Shown here: piece by piece, positions 29,147-37,418 of the stretch
How the letters are laid out: each line of letters starts with the position of its first letter
How positions within the stretch are numbered: position 1 is the first letter of the stretch
DNA from: Bradyrhizobium sp. CCGUVB4N
GTDB taxonomy: Bacteria > Pseudomonadota > Alphaproteobacteria > Rhizobiales > Xanthobacteraceae
Assembly: GCF_024199945.1 (NCBI RefSeq)
Contig: NZ_JANADP010000001.1
Span: forward strand, 2,728,001 to 2,792,000
Direction of reading: 5' to 3'
DNA: 64,000 bases
Position numbers and translations under genes: made by a program
The notes under the pieces: generated by a model
Told to the model about the DNA's origin: nothing
Databases searched by the model: none
What the model saw: only the letters and a program-made list of their open reading frames with translations

Positions 29147-30712
29147 ATGGCAACGCTCCGCGCTTCGCGCGCATGGACCCGGCGACAGTTCCTGGTCCGC
29201 TCTGCTTCCACCCTTGCCGTCGCCTCGCTCGCAAAGCCACGCATCAGCCGCGCCGCCGATCGCCCGCAGATCGCGGGCGGCATCCAGTCCGGCGACGTCT
29301 CGGATGGCTCCGCCGTGATCTGGGCGCGCGCGGATCGGCCTGCTCGCATGCAGGTGGACTACGCGACCGTCGAAAGCTTCAAGACCATCATCGCATCGAG
29401 ATCGCGCGACGCGCTGGGCGATGCAGACTTCACGGCTAAACTGCAGCTCGACGATCTGCCGGCCGGGCAGGACATCTTCTATCGCGTGCGCTTCGACGAC
29501 ATCGCCACCGGCATCGCCGGCGAAAGCCGCGTCGGCCATTTCCGCACCGCCCCGGCCGAGCGGCAGTCGGTCTCGTTCCTGTGGTCGGGCGATGTCGCGG
29601 GGCAGGGCTGGGGCATCGACATCTCCCGCGGCGGCTATCGCAGCTATCACACCATGCGCGACAACCGTCCGGATTTCTTCATCCACTCCGGCGATCACAT
29701 CTATGCCGACTGCACGATCCCGTCCGAGCAGAAGCTGCCGAACGGCGAGATCTGGCGCAACGTCGTGACCGAGGAGAAGGCGCAGGCCGCACACACGCTG
29801 GCGCAGTTCCGCGGCAACTACAAATACAACCACCTCGATGAGAATTTCCGCGCCTTCCATGCGGAGGTCCCCATGTTCGCGCAATGGGACGATCACGAGG
29901 TCACCAACGACTGGTCGCCCACCGGCAGCTATGACGAGGCCGGCTATGAGGATGACGGCACCCCGCGCCTGGTTGCACGTGCCCGGCGCGCCTTCTTCGA
30001 CTTCATGCCGATCCGGGACATCAGTGCGCGGCAGGGGCGGGTCTATCGCAAGATCCCGTACGGCCCGCTGCTCGACGTCTTCATGATCGATATGCGCAGC
30101 TACCGCGATGACACCTGGAACAAGGGCGACGATCATCGCGGCTGGATTCTGGGCGCCGAGCAGCTCGCCTGGCTGAAGCGGGAGCTCGCCGCCTCGCGTG
30201 CGACCTGGAAGGTGATCGCGGCCGATCTGCCGATCGGGCTGATCAGCCTCGACGCCGTCGCGCTCGCCGACGGCCCGCCCGACCGGCGTGAGCACGAGAT
30301 CGCCGATCTCCTCGCCTCGATCAAGCATGCCGGTGTCCGCAACATCGTCTGGCTCACCGCCGACATGCACTACACGGCCGCGCATTACTACGATCCGAAC
30401 AAGGCGCAATTCCAGGACTTCGACCCTTTCTGGGAGTTCGTCTCCGGCCCCTTGCATGCAGGCACCTGGGGGCCCGGCGAGCTCGACAACACGTTTGGCC
30501 CCGTGGCGATGTACCGCAACGGGTGCAGCGAGGCCCAGGGCGAGAACCTCGCGCCTTGCTTCGGCCTGCAGTTCTTCGGTCGCGTCGACATCGATGGCAT
30601 AAGCGGCGTGATGACAGTGACCTTGAAGGACGTCGATAACCGCGATCTCTGGTCCGTCGACATCGTGCCGCAGCCGCAGGCGCGTCCCGCTATGGTTGCG
30701 CAGCATTCGTGA
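29147..30712 (+). CDS. phoD: PhoD-type alkaline phosphatase
   Basis: 521 residues. An N-terminal Tat signal with TRRQFLVRSA (residues 12-21) targets the folded, metal-loaded enzyme to the periplasm. The PhoD N-terminal domain (about 40-130) is followed by the metallophosphatase core (LWSGDVAGQGWG, FFIHSGDHIYAD, WDDHEVTNDW, WLTADMHYTA), giving the Ca/Fe ligands. It releases phosphate from mono- and diesters. Usually phosphate-starvation regulated; I did not find a convincing Pho box. Monocistronic by spacing. Confidence 0.93.
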   Translation: MATLRASRAWTRRQFLVRSASTLAVASLAKPRISRAADRPQIAGGIQSGDVSDGSAVIWARADRPARMQVDYATVESFKTIIASRSRDALGDADFTAKLQLDDLPAGQDIFYRVRFDDIATGIAGESRVGHFRTAPAERQSVSFLWSGDVAGQGWGIDISRGGYRSYHTMRDNRPDFFIHSGDHIYADCTIPSEQKLPNGEIWRNVVTEEKAQAAHTLAQFRGNYKYNHLDENFRAFHAEVPMFAQWDDHEVTNDWSPTGSYDEAGYEDDGTPRLVARARRAFFDFMPIRDISARQGRVYRKIPYGPLLDVFMIDMRSYRDDTWNKGDDHRGWILGAEQLAWLKRELAASRATWKVIAADLPIGLISLDAVALADGPPDRREHEIADLLASIKHAGVRNIVWLTADMHYTAAHYYDPNKAQFQDFDPFWEFVSGPLHAGTWGPGELDNTFGPVAMYRNGCSEAQGENLAPCFGLQFFGRVDIDGISGVMTVTLKDVDNRDLWSVDIVPQPQARPAMVAQHS

Positions 30713-30839
30713 TTGGCCGCCGCGCGCCTGCCACGCTATACTGCCTGCTCCCGCCACCTCTTTTCCATCACCGAAGAGTTTGCTCACGCGGCATCGCCGC
30801 GCGCATCCGGCGGGCTGAAATACCTCAGGAGCCTGTTTC

Positions 30840-31658
30840 ATGGATAATCTGAAAACACAGGGCATCAGCATGCCCAAGCTCGGCCTCGGCACCTTCCGCA
30901 TGCAGGGCGATGCCTGCCGCGCGGCTGTCGAGAGCGCGCTGTCGATCGGCTATCGCCATATCGATACCGCCGAAATGTACGCCAACGAGGAGGCCATCGG
31001 CGCCGCGCTTGCGGCAGCCTCCGTGCCGCGCGGCGAGCTGCACGTCACGACCAAGGTGTGGCACGAAAACCTGACACCGGATGCGATCCGTCGCGCCTTC
31101 GATGCCAGCCTGAACAAGCTGAGGCTCGACCATGTCGATCTCTATCTCGTGCACTGGCCGTCGAAATCGGCGAACTGGGGCGCGGTGTTCGAGACCCTGA
31201 TGAAGCTGAAGGAAGAGGGGCGCACGCGCGCGATCGGCGTCGCCAATTTCACCACGGCGCTGCTCAAGGTCGCGGTCGAGGACGTCAAGGCGCCGATCGC
31301 CTGCAACCAGATCGAATATCACGCGATGCTGGATCAATCGAAGGTGCTGGCCTATCTCAACGCGAAGTCGATCCCGCTCGTCGCCTATTGCCCGCTGGCG
31401 CAGGGTCGCTTCGCCACGGACCCGGTGCTGGGCGAGATCGGCGCCAAGCACAATGCGAGCGCCGCTCAGGTCGCATTGAAATGGTTGCTCGACCAGGAGG
31501 GTGTCGCCGCGATCCCCAAGGCATCACGCCGCGAGAGCCAGCAGGCCAATCTGGACGCGCTGAAGATCTCGCTCGATGACGCCGACCGCAAGAAAATCGC
31601 CGCGCTCCCGAAGGACAAGCGCTGCGTCAATCCCGGCTTCGCGCCGGCTTGGGATTAG
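30840..31658 (+). CDS. Aldo/keto reductase
   Basis: 272 residues, NADPH-dependent TIM-barrel reductase. Catalytic tetrad visible: Asp and Tyr in HIDTAEMYANE, Lys in VTTKVWHEN, His in YLVHWPS; cofactor segment IPKASRRESQQ near the C-terminus. Resembles 2,5-diketo-gluconate reductase-type members, but the substrate cannot be inferred. CAGGAG precedes the ATG. Confidence 0.92.
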   Translation: MDNLKTQGISMPKLGLGTFRMQGDACRAAVESALSIGYRHIDTAEMYANEEAIGAALAAASVPRGELHVTTKVWHENLTPDAIRRAFDASLNKLRLDHVDLYLVHWPSKSANWGAVFETLMKLKEEGRTRAIGVANFTTALLKVAVEDVKAPIACNQIEYHAMLDQSKVLAYLNAKSIPLVAYCPLAQGRFATDPVLGEIGAKHNASAAQVALKWLLDQEGVAAIPKASRRESQQANLDALKISLDDADRKKIAALPKDKRCVNPGFAPAWD

Positions 31659-31799
31659 GGCGTTTACTCATAGAGGGCGCCGATGTCGGCTTTCGGGGGC
31701 AAACAGAAATGCAGTGCTTGATCGGAGCATTACTGCTTGCGACCCGAAGCGGAAATTCGCTGCGGCTTCGATCGTCCAATAGACGCCTGACACCGCCAG

Positions 31800-32723
31800 C
31801 TATTGAGCTTCAACGTATCGGATGATGCTCTGGTTTTGGACGTTCGCGACCAATTCATCCGTGCGGGACAAAAGCCGACGCAGCAAGGGCGACGGATTTT
31901 CCTGATTGTATCCCAAGGCCAAATCGACCGTTGGAGTGCCGCCCTCAAGCGCTCTGGCGACGACGTTCGGTGCAAGCATGTTCTGCGCATAGAGCGGGAC
32001 GAGGCTAATTCCGCCCGTGGAGGCCACGAGCGACATGGCCGACGATATGTTTTCGCCTTCATACTTCGCCTTGAGGGTAATGCCGACCCGGGATGCGTAG
32101 TTCTGTATGACATCCTGCAAGACCGGCGATGTTCTTGCCGAGCTGACATAGATCTCGCGGGCGAGATCCTGCGGACGAATCTTCTTCCGTGATGCCAGGC
32201 GGTGTTCGGCCGGCAGCACGGCAATCAAGGGCTCCTTTGCCAATATCTTGAAAACGACGCCCTCGTTGTCTTTCTCCGGACGAAGGAAAGCGATGTCCAG
32301 CTTTCCCCGCATCAATGCCAGTGCGAGTTCTGGCGAAGATTGCGTACTGAGCGTCACGTCGACATCGGGTGCTTCCTCGCGGAGCATACGCAGCAACTGA
32401 GGGAGCCACATCACCTCGAGCCCGACGAGAAAGCCCATCGAAAGGACGGGCCGTTGCGGTTGCGCGGTTTGCCGGGCGCCCTCCGTTGCGGCCTCGACCT
32501 GCAGCAGCGCGAGCCGTGCATGATCGAGAAACACGCGTCCGGCAGCGGTCAGCGTCACGCCCCGCGCCTGGCGCTCCAATAGCTGGACGCCGACTTCGGC
32601 TTCCAGATCGCGAATTTGCCGGCTCAGCGACGGCTGGGAGGTGTTCAGTCGCCGCTCGGCGGCGTTCAGCAGGCTGCCTTCTTCAGCGACGGCAACGAAA
32701 TAGCGCAGATGCCGGAGCTCCAT
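31800..32723 (-). CDS. LysR-family regulator
   Basis: 307 residues. N-terminal winged HTH (MELRHLRYFVAVAEEGSLLN, SQPSLSRQIRDLE) and substrate-binding domain typical of the HcaR/CatM group. The chosen ATG has GAGGG upstream; a longer frame to 32834 has no family match. An imperfect LysR-type dyad lies 15-34 bp upstream. Likely targets are the divergent remnant ORF and the alpha/beta hydrolase. Confidence 0.9.
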   Translation of the reverse strand: MELRHLRYFVAVAEEGSLLNAAERRLNTSQPSLSRQIRDLEAEVGVQLLERQARGVTLTAAGRVFLDHARLALLQVEAATEGARQTAQPQRPVLSMGFLVGLEVMWLPQLLRMLREEAPDVDVTLSTQSSPELALALMRGKLDIAFLRPEKDNEGVVFKILAKEPLIAVLPAEHRLASRKKIRPQDLAREIYVSSARTSPVLQDVIQNYASRVGITLKAKYEGENISSAMSLVASTGGISLVPLYAQNMLAPNVVARALEGGTPTVDLALGYNQENPSPLLRRLLSRTDELVANVQNQSIIRYVEAQ

Positions 32724-32737
32724 GATCCCTCGTATAT

Positions 32738-32757
32738 CTTCCAGGCATAGCTTGAAG
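32738..32757. promoter_or_regulatory. LysR-type operator candidate
   Basis: CTTCCAG-N6-CTTGAAG, a dyad with one mismatch and the T-N11-A core, directly upstream of the LysR start codon. Confidence 0.45.
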
Positions 32758-32833
32758 CCTACAAGGTCTTGGTCAGGAGCCAAAGAGGGATTTACCGTTT
32801 CGCAGTCTTCAACCAAGAAAAGGACAACGAACA

Positions 32834-32968
32834 ATGTCTTCGCCGAAGCCCCGTATCGTCTTCAGCAAAGTGACCCCAGCACTCCAGGCCGATAGGCACG
32901 GCGTGATCGCAATTCAGGACGGCCTCAACAATTCTGCAGCGCGATCAAGAGTGGCTTCCCTCATTTAG
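32834..32968 (+). pseudogene. Short ORF, possible remnant of a CMD-family gene
   Basis: AAGGA precedes ATG; the 44-residue product starts MSSPKPRIVFSKVTPALQA, resembling the N-terminus of carboxymuconolactone decarboxylase/AhpD-like proteins, then loses similarity (DRHGVIAIQDGLNNSAARS) and stops. Its position, divergent from LysR, is where a regulated enzyme gene is expected. Could instead be a genuine microprotein. Confidence 0.3.
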
Positions 32969-33201
32969 CGGGAAACGCGCGCGAATGCGCAGGAGCGACG
33001 AATAGCGCCGCGCCGGATCCGGCGATAACGCGATCGGGTGTCGCCACGGCAAGGGCTCGCGGGCGAGGCCGCTGAACATCGTGTCTTTTGGAAAGCCAGG
33101 GGGCGCGATCTGTGGCCTGATCAGCTTGGGCTCGCTTGCCGTTATCAGACCCCCGTCCGCAAACCTTTCAATAAATTCAATAGCGCAGATGGAGCACTTC
33201 G

Positions 33202-34020
33202 ATGCCCACGATCACGACGACAGACGGCGTAAAAATCTTCTACAAGGATTGGGGATCAGGTCAGCCAATCGTTTTCAGCCACGGTTGGCCGCTGACAGCG
33301 GACGACTGGGATGCCCAGATGACATTCTTCCTTCGTCACGGGTATCGCGTGATCGCTCACGACCGGCGCGGCCACGGCCGGTCCGACCAGCCCGGCACCG
33401 GCAACGATATGGACACTTGGGTTGCCGACCTCGCGGCCCTGACTGAACACCTCAATTTGCGCGACGCGATCCACATCGGGCATTCGACAGGTGGCGGTGA
33501 GGTCGCTCGCTATGTCGCTCGCCACCAGGAACGCGTCGCGAAGGCGGCGCTGGTCGCTTCCCTGACGCCGAACATGTACCGGAGCGAGGACAACCCGTCC
33601 GGTCAACCGCCGGAGTGGTTCGCAGCGATCCGGGCAGGTGTGTTGGGCAACCGATCGGAGTTCTACCGTTTCGTCCCCGAGAATCCGTTCTATGGCTACA
33701 ATCGCGACGGCGCCAAGCCTTCGGAGGCCATCATCGCGAATTGGTGGCGCCAGGGCATGGCCGGTGGTGCCCTCGCTCACCATGCGACCGTCGACTCCTG
33801 GCTCGAAGATTATACTGAAGACCTCAAGAAGATCACCGTGCCGGTGTTGGTGATGCATGGCGAGGCGGATCAGGTCGTCCCATTCGCAAGTTCCGTACCG
33901 CGTGCGGTCAACCTACTTAAGAACGGGTCGCTGAAAACTTATCCAGGCTACCCCCATGGCATGCTGACCACACATGCGGATGTCCTCAACCCTGACTTGC
34001 TCTCGTTCATCAGGTCTTGA
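33202..34020 (+). CDS. Alpha/beta hydrolase, chloroperoxidase-like
   Basis: 272 residues. Nucleophile elbow GHSTGGGE (Ser near 95), oxyanion region SHGWPLTADDW, acid in HGEADQVVPF and catalytic His in YPHGM complete the triad. Closest by motif to cofactor-free haloperoxidases/esterases. Ribosome site GGAG. It probably acts in the cytosol on a small ester or lactone; may be regulated by the LysR gene 480 bp upstream. Confidence 0.9.
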   Translation: MPTITTTDGVKIFYKDWGSGQPIVFSHGWPLTADDWDAQMTFFLRHGYRVIAHDRRGHGRSDQPGTGNDMDTWVADLAALTEHLNLRDAIHIGHSTGGGEVARYVARHQERVAKAALVASLTPNMYRSEDNPSGQPPEWFAAIRAGVLGNRSEFYRFVPENPFYGYNRDGAKPSEAIIANWWRQGMAGGALAHHATVDSWLEDYTEDLKKITVPVLVMHGEADQVVPFASSVPRAVNLLKNGSLKTYPGYPHGMLTTHADVLNPDLLSFIRS

Positions 34021-34074
34021 CGACATCTCTCCTCCGTTATCGCCCTCGTCGTTTCTGCCGATTTGTACGCAGAG

Positions 34075-34098
34075 AAATGGCCCCGCGAGGGGCCATTT
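34075..34098. terminator. Bidirectional terminator hairpin
   Basis: AAATGGCCCC-GCGA-GGGGCCATTT, 10 perfect pairs, between the convergent hydrolase and the His-rich protein gene. Confidence 0.7.
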
Positions 34099-34115
34099 CC
34101 AGTTCGCGCTGCGCA

Positions 34116-34334
34116 TTAGTCCCAGTGGCGATGACCGTGCTTGACCACGACGACGCGGTCGTGATGGTGCCAGCCACGATGCCAGCCGTTGTCGCGATGC
34201 TCGCGGAATTCGGCGCGGGCGCCGTACGGGCCGTGATGACCGTGCTTGACGATGACAGTCTCAGCACTTGCCAACGTCGGCGCCGCAACCGCGAGCGCAC
34301 CCAGAGCGGCAACGACATAACCAAGTTTCTTCAT
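34116..34334 (-). CDS. Small His-rich secreted protein
   Basis: 72 residues: signal peptide MKKLGYVVAALGALAVAAPT cleaved after ASA, then a 45-residue mature part with about a dozen His, including HGHHGPYG and WHHHDRVVVVKHGHRHWD. Metal binding (Ni, Cu or Zn) in the periplasm is a fair inference. GGAGGAGGAC supports this ATG over one 15 bp upstream. A perfect EcfG-type promoter lies about 30 bp before it. Confidence 0.8.
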   Translation of the reverse strand: MKKLGYVVAALGALAVAAPTLASAETVIVKHGHHGPYGARAEFREHRDNGWHRGWHHHDRVVVVKHGHRHWD

Positions 34335-34364
34335 GATGTCCTCCTCCAACGTAATGCAATTGAG

Positions 34365-34389
34365 AACGACGCATAGGTGCGAACGTTCC
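34365..34389 (-). promoter_or_regulatory. EcfG-type promoter, exact consensus
   Basis: Minus strand GGAAC-N16-CGTT, placing transcription about 25 bp before the His-rich protein start. Confidence 0.65.
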
Positions 34390-34439
34390 GGAGGAACGGG
34401 AAGAGAATTCTGAATGGATATTCAGGATCAACGATATCG

Positions 34440-34892
34440 TTAATCGCAGCGCTGCTGCGGAAGCGTCGGCGCGCCGGTCTTGACGTATTTGCCATCCCTG
34501 ATCGTGTACTCGCCACCTTCGCCGCGATTGTAGATCGCGCGCAGGCCGCCATCCTTGGTAAGTATCACGCCAAATTCGCGCGTCTGATGCAGTGATGGGA
34601 AGAACACCATCAGGTTGAGCACGCCTTCGGCGTTGACTGTGGCAGACACCACCTCGTTCTCGTCCTTGGCGTCACCGAAATTGCGCCGGTACATCACCCG
34701 GCCGTCCTTCCGGATTTCGTAAGTCAGCAGCGCGCCCTTGTCGCGGTCGGGACTGACAGCGCAATCCACCGCCCATGAGCCGAGCAAGCCCCATTGCTCG
34801 ACCGTTTCCGCGAGCGTCTCCGCATGCGCCAGCGACGTCTGCGCAATCCAAAGCACCGCCGCCGTCATCCAGCGGCTCAAACAACACGTCAT
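34440..34892 (-). CDS. Secreted hypothetical protein
   Basis: 150 residues from MTCCLSRWMTAAVLWIAQTS, a signal peptide cleaved after AHA. The mature part is beta-rich (LGSWAVDCAVSPDRDKGALL, then VMYRRNFGDAKDENEV), lipocalin-like in pattern, with two cysteines. AGGAC precedes the ATG. Function unknown; a longer start at 34934 is possible but has no signal sequence at its front. Confidence 0.7.
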   Translation of the reverse strand: MTCCLSRWMTAAVLWIAQTSLAHAETLAETVEQWGLLGSWAVDCAVSPDRDKGALLTYEIRKDGRVMYRRNFGDAKDENEVVSATVNAEGVLNLMVFFPSLHQTREFGVILTKDGGLRAIYNRGEGGEYTIRDGKYVKTGAPTLPQQRCD

Positions 34893-34990
34893 GTCCTGAA
34901 AAGCCCCGCCTCGAACAATTCCAAAGTGTAGCATCCCGCGCGCGGTCGTCCACGCCGGCCGTCAATCGCGCGCGAATTTGATCCGCGTCA

Positions 34991-35323
34991 ATGAGCCCGT
35001 CCGTGGCGGGGGGCAAGATGGCGCTCCCGAAGGCGAATGTGGTGAGAGCGATGCTGAATCAAGTGATGGATTTCGCGGGCGAGGTGCTGCCGGGAAGCCG
35101 CGCGCTGCCGCCTTACTCCGAGACTGCGTTTCTGGCCGAGCTGGGCGAACGCCTGAGGTCCTCGCGCGCGCGTTGCGAGTTGTCGCGCCGGGAGCTCGCC
35201 CGCCGCTCCGGGATTTCCGAGCGCTACATCGCCCAGATCGAGGCCGGCAAGGGCAATGTCTCGATCGTCCTGTTGCTGCGGCTGGCCTCCGCGATCCACG
35301 GTAGCCAGCCCCAGGTGGCTTAG
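34991..35323 (+). CDS. Short XRE-family regulator, BoxR/BzdR-like
   Basis: 110 residues: about 45 unmatched residues, then a helix-turn-helix (FLAELGERLRSSRARCELSR, ELARRSGISERYIAQIEAGK). The HTH resembles that of BoxR/BzdR regulators, which carry a shikimate-kinase-like effector domain after it. Here the protein ends right after the HTH (LASAIHGSQPQVA), so either it is a truncated relative or a stand-alone form. The stop is 8 bp from the convergent aminotransferase gene. Confidence 0.75.
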   Translation: MSPSVAGGKMALPKANVVRAMLNQVMDFAGEVLPGSRALPPYSETAFLAELGERLRSSRARCELSRRELARRSGISERYIAQIEAGKGNVSIVLLLRLASAIHGSQPQVA

Positions 35324-35330
35324 GCGAACA

Positions 35331-36563
35331 TCACGCCCGCTTCTCCACATTGGCGCTGCGGGCCGGCACGCCGAACTCCTTGCGGCAAACCTCGGCCAGC
35401 ACCGCGACGCCCTCGCGGATCTGCTGATGCGAAGGGCTCCCGAAACACAGCCGCAGCCGCGAGCCTGAGTGGCCCTTGTTGGTCGACCATTCCGGCCCGG
35501 GATTGATGGCGACGCCCGCAGCAAGCGCAGCCTGATAAAGTTTCAGCGTATCGACCTGGTCGGGCAATTTCACCCACAGGAAGATGCCGCCCTTGGGCGC
35601 CTCGAACTCGGCGGCGGTCCCGAACTGCTCGTTGAGGGCTTCCATCAGCGTGTCGAGCTTGGTGCGCAGCGTTTTCGTCAGCGCCGGCACGTGGCTGGCG
35701 AAATGCGGCTTGCAATAGGTAGCGAGCACCATCTGCTCCAGCGCGCCGGAGCCGGCATCCGTCTTCAGCGCCAGCATCCGCGACATCACATCCCAGGGCG
35801 CGACGATGAAACCGACGCGCAGCGCCGGCGCGATCGACTTCGAGAACGAGCCGATATGGATCACGCCGCCATTTTTGCTCATCGCGTAAATCGCAGGCGG
35901 CCGTTGCCCTGACCACACCAGGTCGGCATAGCAATCGTCCTCGAAGATCGGCACGCCGTATTCGGCCGACAGCTTCAGCAATTCGGCGCGGCGTGTCTCC
36001 GGCAGGATGCTCCCGGTCGGATTCTGCACGGTCGGGATGGTGTAGATGTATTTCGGTCGGATGCCGCGGCCCTTCAGATCGGCGAGCGTCGCGGCCAGCG
36101 CGTCCATACGCATGCCGTCGTCGTCGAGGGGAATGCCGACGACGTTGACGCCCAGCCGCGTCAGCCGCTGCAGCGCGCCCTGATACGTCTCCTGCTCGAC
36201 CAGCACGGTGTCGCCGCGCGCCAGCAGCGTGTTGTTGACGAGGTCGAGCGCCTGGAGCGAGCCGGAGACGATCATGAGATCGTCGACCGTGCAGCTGATG
36301 CCGCCGTCGCGCTTCAGCTTTGTCACCAGGAATTCGCGCAGGGGCAGGTAACCTTGTGGACCATGCGCCAGCCCGTAAGTCGCAAGCGAGCGGCCCTCGC
36401 GTTGCAGGGCCTGATTGGCGGCCTCGATCAGCCCGTCGAGCGGCAGCTGCTCGGAATCGTTGTTGCCGCCGACAAAGCTGTATTTGGCGAGGCCCGTCCA
36501 GCGCGCAGAAGGGGCCGGCAGCCCTGCGGGAAACAGGGGCGCGAAATCGAAGCTGGACGTCAT
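35331..36563 (-). CDS. PLP-dependent aminotransferase, 2-aminoadipate type
   Basis: 410 residues, fold type I, resembling the kynurenine/alpha-aminoadipate aminotransferase-like enzymes related to MocR regulators, but without the GntR domain. PLP motifs: NPTGS, EDDCYADL and the Schiff-base Lys in IHIGSFSKSIAPALRVG; substrate Arg in SRLRLCFG. GAGGAAC lies before the ATG. Amino donor unknown. The frame continues to 36665 without similarity. Confidence 0.9.
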   Translation of the reverse strand: MTSSFDFAPLFPAGLPAPSARWTGLAKYSFVGGNNDSEQLPLDGLIEAANQALQREGRSLATYGLAHGPQGYLPLREFLVTKLKRDGGISCTVDDLMIVSGSLQALDLVNNTLLARGDTVLVEQETYQGALQRLTRLGVNVVGIPLDDDGMRMDALAATLADLKGRGIRPKYIYTIPTVQNPTGSILPETRRAELLKLSAEYGVPIFEDDCYADLVWSGQRPPAIYAMSKNGGVIHIGSFSKSIAPALRVGFIVAPWDVMSRMLALKTDAGSGALEQMVLATYCKPHFASHVPALTKTLRTKLDTLMEALNEQFGTAAEFEAPKGGIFLWVKLPDQVDTLKLYQAALAAGVAINPGPEWSTNKGHSGSRLRLCFGSPSHQQIREGVAVLAEVCRKEFGVPARSANVEKRA

Positions 36564-36790
36564 GGGAGCGTTCCTCGTTGTTTTTATTGAGCGACCGGCC
36601 TGGTGCCGACCGGGCGCTGTGGTTTTGATGATGCCATCATGCCAGTGTTTTGCCCGATGCGTCAAACCAAATTCGTAAAATCCGCATCCGCGTCGGGTGG
36701 ATCGTCAGATCATTGCTGTTCCGGATTGGCTACTGTGCATGGGGTTGTTTTCGACTTTTTCAATTCGCGGTCGCGACAGCGTTCGCCTGC

Positions 36791-36856
36791 TTACTTCTTG
36801 CCCGCCGTCCTGGTCGGACGGCCTTATTTTTTCCCAGCCGTCCTGGTCGGACGGCC
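36791..36856 (-). repeat. 33-bp tandem duplication of a gene 3' end
   Basis: Two adjacent 33-bp copies, each encoding GRPTRTAGKK plus a TAA stop, at 36824-36856 (used) and 36791-36823 (behind the first stop, in frame). Confidence 0.85.
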
Positions 36857-37351
36857 CTGGCTGATGAAAGCGTAGTGCGCATTGGCGACGCCGCCAACCA
36901 TCAGGGCCTCGACCACCGGCTCGGCGATCTCGCTCGCTGCGGCCCAGTCGACGATGAAATTGGCCCCGGTCCCGCCGCGCACGTCGTCGGTCGGAATGAA
37001 GATCGAGATGGTCGCGAGCGGCTTTATCGCGACCGGCGCCTTCAAATAGCTCTCGACCTGCTTGCCGGCCGTGTCGAAATAGGCGATGCGTTTGACCACC
37101 AGTGCTTGCGTCTCGGAGGCGTTGTGGACGCTCAGGGTCACCGAGAAATCGACCCGCAGCTTGCCCTGGCTCATCGCGACGCTGGAATAGGCCGGCACGT
37201 AGAAACCGCCGGAGACCGCGAGTTCCTCCTTCGGCATCGCCGTGAGCGAGTCGGCGAAGGCCTGTTCGAGGTTCACTTTGGGCTGTGCGACCGCCGGCCC
37301 GGCGATGGCAAGGGGGCATAGCAGCATTGCAACGGCGAGCCCCGTCAGCAT
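36824..37351 (-). CDS. Secreted DUF3124 protein
   Basis: 175 residues from MLTGLAVAMLLCPLAIAGPA, a signal peptide cleaved near VAQ. The mature domain (FYVPAYSSVAMSQGKLRVDF ... SIFIPTDDVRGGTGANFIVDW) matches DUF3124, an uncharacterised periplasmic or lipoprotein domain. Longer starts up to 37444 overlap the divergent antiporter region. The last ten codons and stop are tandemly duplicated after the gene. Confidence 0.8.
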   Translation of the reverse strand: MLTGLAVAMLLCPLAIAGPAVAQPKVNLEQAFADSLTAMPKEELAVSGGFYVPAYSSVAMSQGKLRVDFSVTLSVHNASETQALVVKRIAYFDTAGKQVESYLKAPVAIKPLATISIFIPTDDVRGGTGANFIVDWAAASEIAEPVVEALMVGGVANAHYAFISQGRPTRTAGKK

Positions 37352-37418
37352 GTGACGAATTGCTCGCTTGCCGCGCTGCACTCGGTCTCTAGGGTGCGGC
37401 AAAACGGACCGGTCTGGC

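Larger units (their letters stand above)
32724..33201. other. Intergenic region, LysR to alpha/beta hydrolase
   Basis: 478 bp holding the LysR operator candidate, a 44-codon ORF (32834-32968) and about 230 bp with no feature I recognise. A full gene seems to be missing between LysR and the hydrolase. Confidence 0.5.

Noticed and set aside
29099..30901. 600-codon minus-strand ORF over phoD
   Set aside because: Antisense shadow without known motifs.
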